Positions 62,901-64,000 of a DNA stretch of 64,000 nucleotides are shown here, one piece after another. Origin of the DNA: Rhodanobacter denitrificans (GTDB lineage: Bacteria > Pseudomonadota > Gammaproteobacteria > Xanthomonadales > Rhodanobacteraceae); the NCBI RefSeq assembly GCF_003335105.1, contig NZ_QFWQ01000003.1, forward strand, positions 372,001-436,000. Reading direction: 5' to 3'. The notes under the pieces were generated by a model. It saw only the letters and a program-made list of their open reading frames with translations. It was not told the DNA's origin and did not search any database. The first letter of the stretch is position 1, and every line of letters starts with the position of its first letter. The translations under genes and the position numbers were made by a program.

Positions 62901-64000
62901 ATGAAGTTCTCGTCACTGAGCACACCCATGTTGTGCCTGAGCCTGCTGGCGCTGACTGCCTGCGGCAAAGGCAAGGAGCAGGGCCCGCCGCAGATGCCGC
63001 CACCGGAAGTCGGCGTGATCCAGGTGCAACCGCAAAGCTCGCCGCTGACCAAGGACCTGGTCGGCCGCCTGTCGTCCTACCGCAGCGCCGACGTGCGCGC
63101 CCGCGTGGCCGGCGTACTGCTCAAGCGCACCTATACCGAAGGCACGGATGTCAAGCAGGGGCAGTTGCTGTTCCAGATCGACCCGGCCCCGCTGAAGGCG
63201 GCGCTGAGCGCGGCCGAGGCTTCGCTGGCGCAGGCCCAGGCCACCTACACCAACGCCAGGATCAACGCACAGCGCGCCCGCGACCTGGCGCCGAAGGGCT
63301 ACATCTCCAAGTCCGACCTGGACAACTCGCAAGCCGCCGAGCGCACCGCGGCCGCCGCGGTACAGGCGGCACGTGCCAACGTGCAGAGCGCACGCATCAG
63401 CCTCGGCTACGCCAGCGTGACCTCGCCGATCAACGGCCGTGCCGGCCAGCAGCAGGTCACTGAGGGCGCCCTGGTCGGCAACGGCGAGGCCACCCTGCTC
63501 ACCACGGTCGACCAGATCGACCCGCTCTACGTGAACTTCACCATGAGCGTGGCCGACGTGGAGCAGATGCGCCGCGCGCAGAACAGCGGCAACGTCACCC
63601 TGGCCGAACCGAACAAGGCCAGCGTGCAGATCGCCCTGCCCGACGGCAGCGCCTACGGCGAAGCGGGCACGCTCGACTTCTCCTCCACCACGGTCGACCC
63701 GGCCACTGGCGCGGTGAACCTGCGCGCGCAGATCCCCAACCCGAAGCACAACCTGCTGCCGGGCATGTACGTGACGCTGAAGGCGCAGCTCGGCGAGCAG
63801 CACAAGGTGTTCCTGGTGCCACAACCTGCCGTGCAGCGCGACACCGTGGGCGCCTACGTGTTCACCGTCGGCGCCGACGGCAAGGTCGCGCGTCGCGATG
63901 TCACCCTCGGCGCCGCAAGCGGCAGCAACTGGGTGGTCACCGACGGCATCGCCGGGGGCGACCAGGTGGTCGTGTCCGGCGTGCAGAACGTGAAGGAAGG
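62901..64000 (+). CDS. RND efflux periplasmic adaptor (MdtA/AcrA type), 3' end missing
   Basis: At least 366 residues, cut by the window end. Signal peptide and lipobox 'LLALTACGKG' at residues 13-22, so it is a lipoprotein like AcrA. Then 'VIQVQPQSSPLTKDLVGRLS', the lipoyl half 'ARVAGVLLKRTYTEGTDVKQ', a coiled-coil hairpin ('LSAAEASLAQAQATYTNARI'), and 'LLTTVDQIDPLYVNFTMSVA', 'NLLPGMYVTLKAQLGE'. The pump (HAE1 RND) should follow outside the window. ATG 62901 has GGAG at 62892-62895. Likely controlled by the operator-like repeat upstream. Confidence 0.93.
   Translation, partial: MKFSSLSTPMLCLSLLALTACGKGKEQGPPQMPPPEVGVIQVQPQSSPLTKDLVGRLSSYRSADVRARVAGVLLKRTYTEGTDVKQGQLLFQIDPAPLKAALSAAEASLAQAQATYTNARINAQRARDLAPKGYISKSDLDNSQAAERTAAAAVQAARANVQSARISLGYASVTSPINGRAGQQQVTEGALVGNGEATLLTTVDQIDPLYVNFTMSVADVEQMRRAQNSGNVTLAEPNKASVQIALPDGSAYGEAGTLDFSSTTVDPATGAVNLRAQIPNPKHNLLPGMYVTLKAQLGEQHKVFLVPQPAVQRDTVGAYVFTVGADGKVARRDVTLGAASGSNWVVTDGIAGGDQVVVSGVQNVKE

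Overview
The window is a stretch of chromosome from a GC-rich gammaproteobacterium. The best guess is Xanthomonadales/Lysobacterales, probably family Rhodanobacteraceae (Rhodanobacter, Dyella or Frateuria type). The guess rests on very GC-rich third codon positions, a MetX-type acyltransferase resembling xanthomonad serine O-succinyltransferases, a single-chain E1 dehydrogenase, GTAG-type REP pairs and a compound palindromic repeat region of a kind common in this order. No phage, plasmid, transposase or CRISPR sequence was found. The content is mostly core metabolism; the unusual material lies in the repeats.

Layout. 1-3.3 kb: an EmrAB-type efflux operon (outer membrane protein cut by the window edge, adaptor, 14-TM pump). 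3.4-4.8 kb: the PHA regulator PhaR and an acetoacetyl-CoA reductase. 4.9-6.7 kb: kynurenine monooxygenase overlapping a DUF3293 gene. 6.9-13.8 kb: a complete cytochrome c maturation operon ccmABCDEFGHI, mostly translationally coupled. 13.8-15.6 kb: a MetX-family acyltransferase and a cysteine dioxygenase. Then tRNA-Leu(CAA), a membrane-anchored FGE-like protein (reverse), RNase D, tRNA-Ala(CGC), polyphosphate kinase (reverse) and a fosmidomycin-resistance type MFS transporter. 22.8-23.4 kb: a gene-free block of hairpins forming two inverted copies of one repeat. 23.5-28.4 kb (reverse): MurB, PyrD, an SDR, a DUF4190 protein and an ALDH7-type aminoadipate semialdehyde dehydrogenase. Then tRNA-Arg(CCT), SelO, an orphan lytic transglycosylase, small conserved genes, a class A acid phosphatase, RsuA, an RsmC-like methylase, an AhpD-like protein, an OPT transporter, a pseudouridine synthase, YaeQ, a lipoprotein FKBP, DUF2058, glyoxalase-like and MmcQ/YjbR proteins, a GNAT enzyme, Mfd and a diguanylate cyclase. 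48.2-53.4 kb (reverse): fused E1, GST, nucleotidyltransferase-like protein, GNAT and glutaryl-CoA dehydrogenase. 53.6-64 kb: an EamA transporter, an aldo/keto reductase, a 5'-nucleotidase, NAD kinase, the giant NAD-dependent glutamate dehydrogenase, and the start of an RND efflux adaptor that runs off the edge.

Connections. Kynurenine monooxygenase, the ALDH7 enzyme and glutaryl-CoA dehydrogenase all act in tryptophan or lysine breakdown but are far apart. 5'-nucleotidase, NAD kinase and NAD-glutamate dehydrogenase lie in series on one strand and share NAD(P) metabolism. Both ends of the window carry efflux systems.

The most notable observation is that short palindromic repeats appear both between genes and inside a gene. 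mfd contains an 18-codon in-frame segment with two hairpins whose loops and order match the intergenic block at 22.8-23.4 kb. It also has a second, shorter in-frame palindrome with a sibling behind the glutamate dehydrogenase gene. This suggests palindromic elements that can be accommodated inside a coding sequence.
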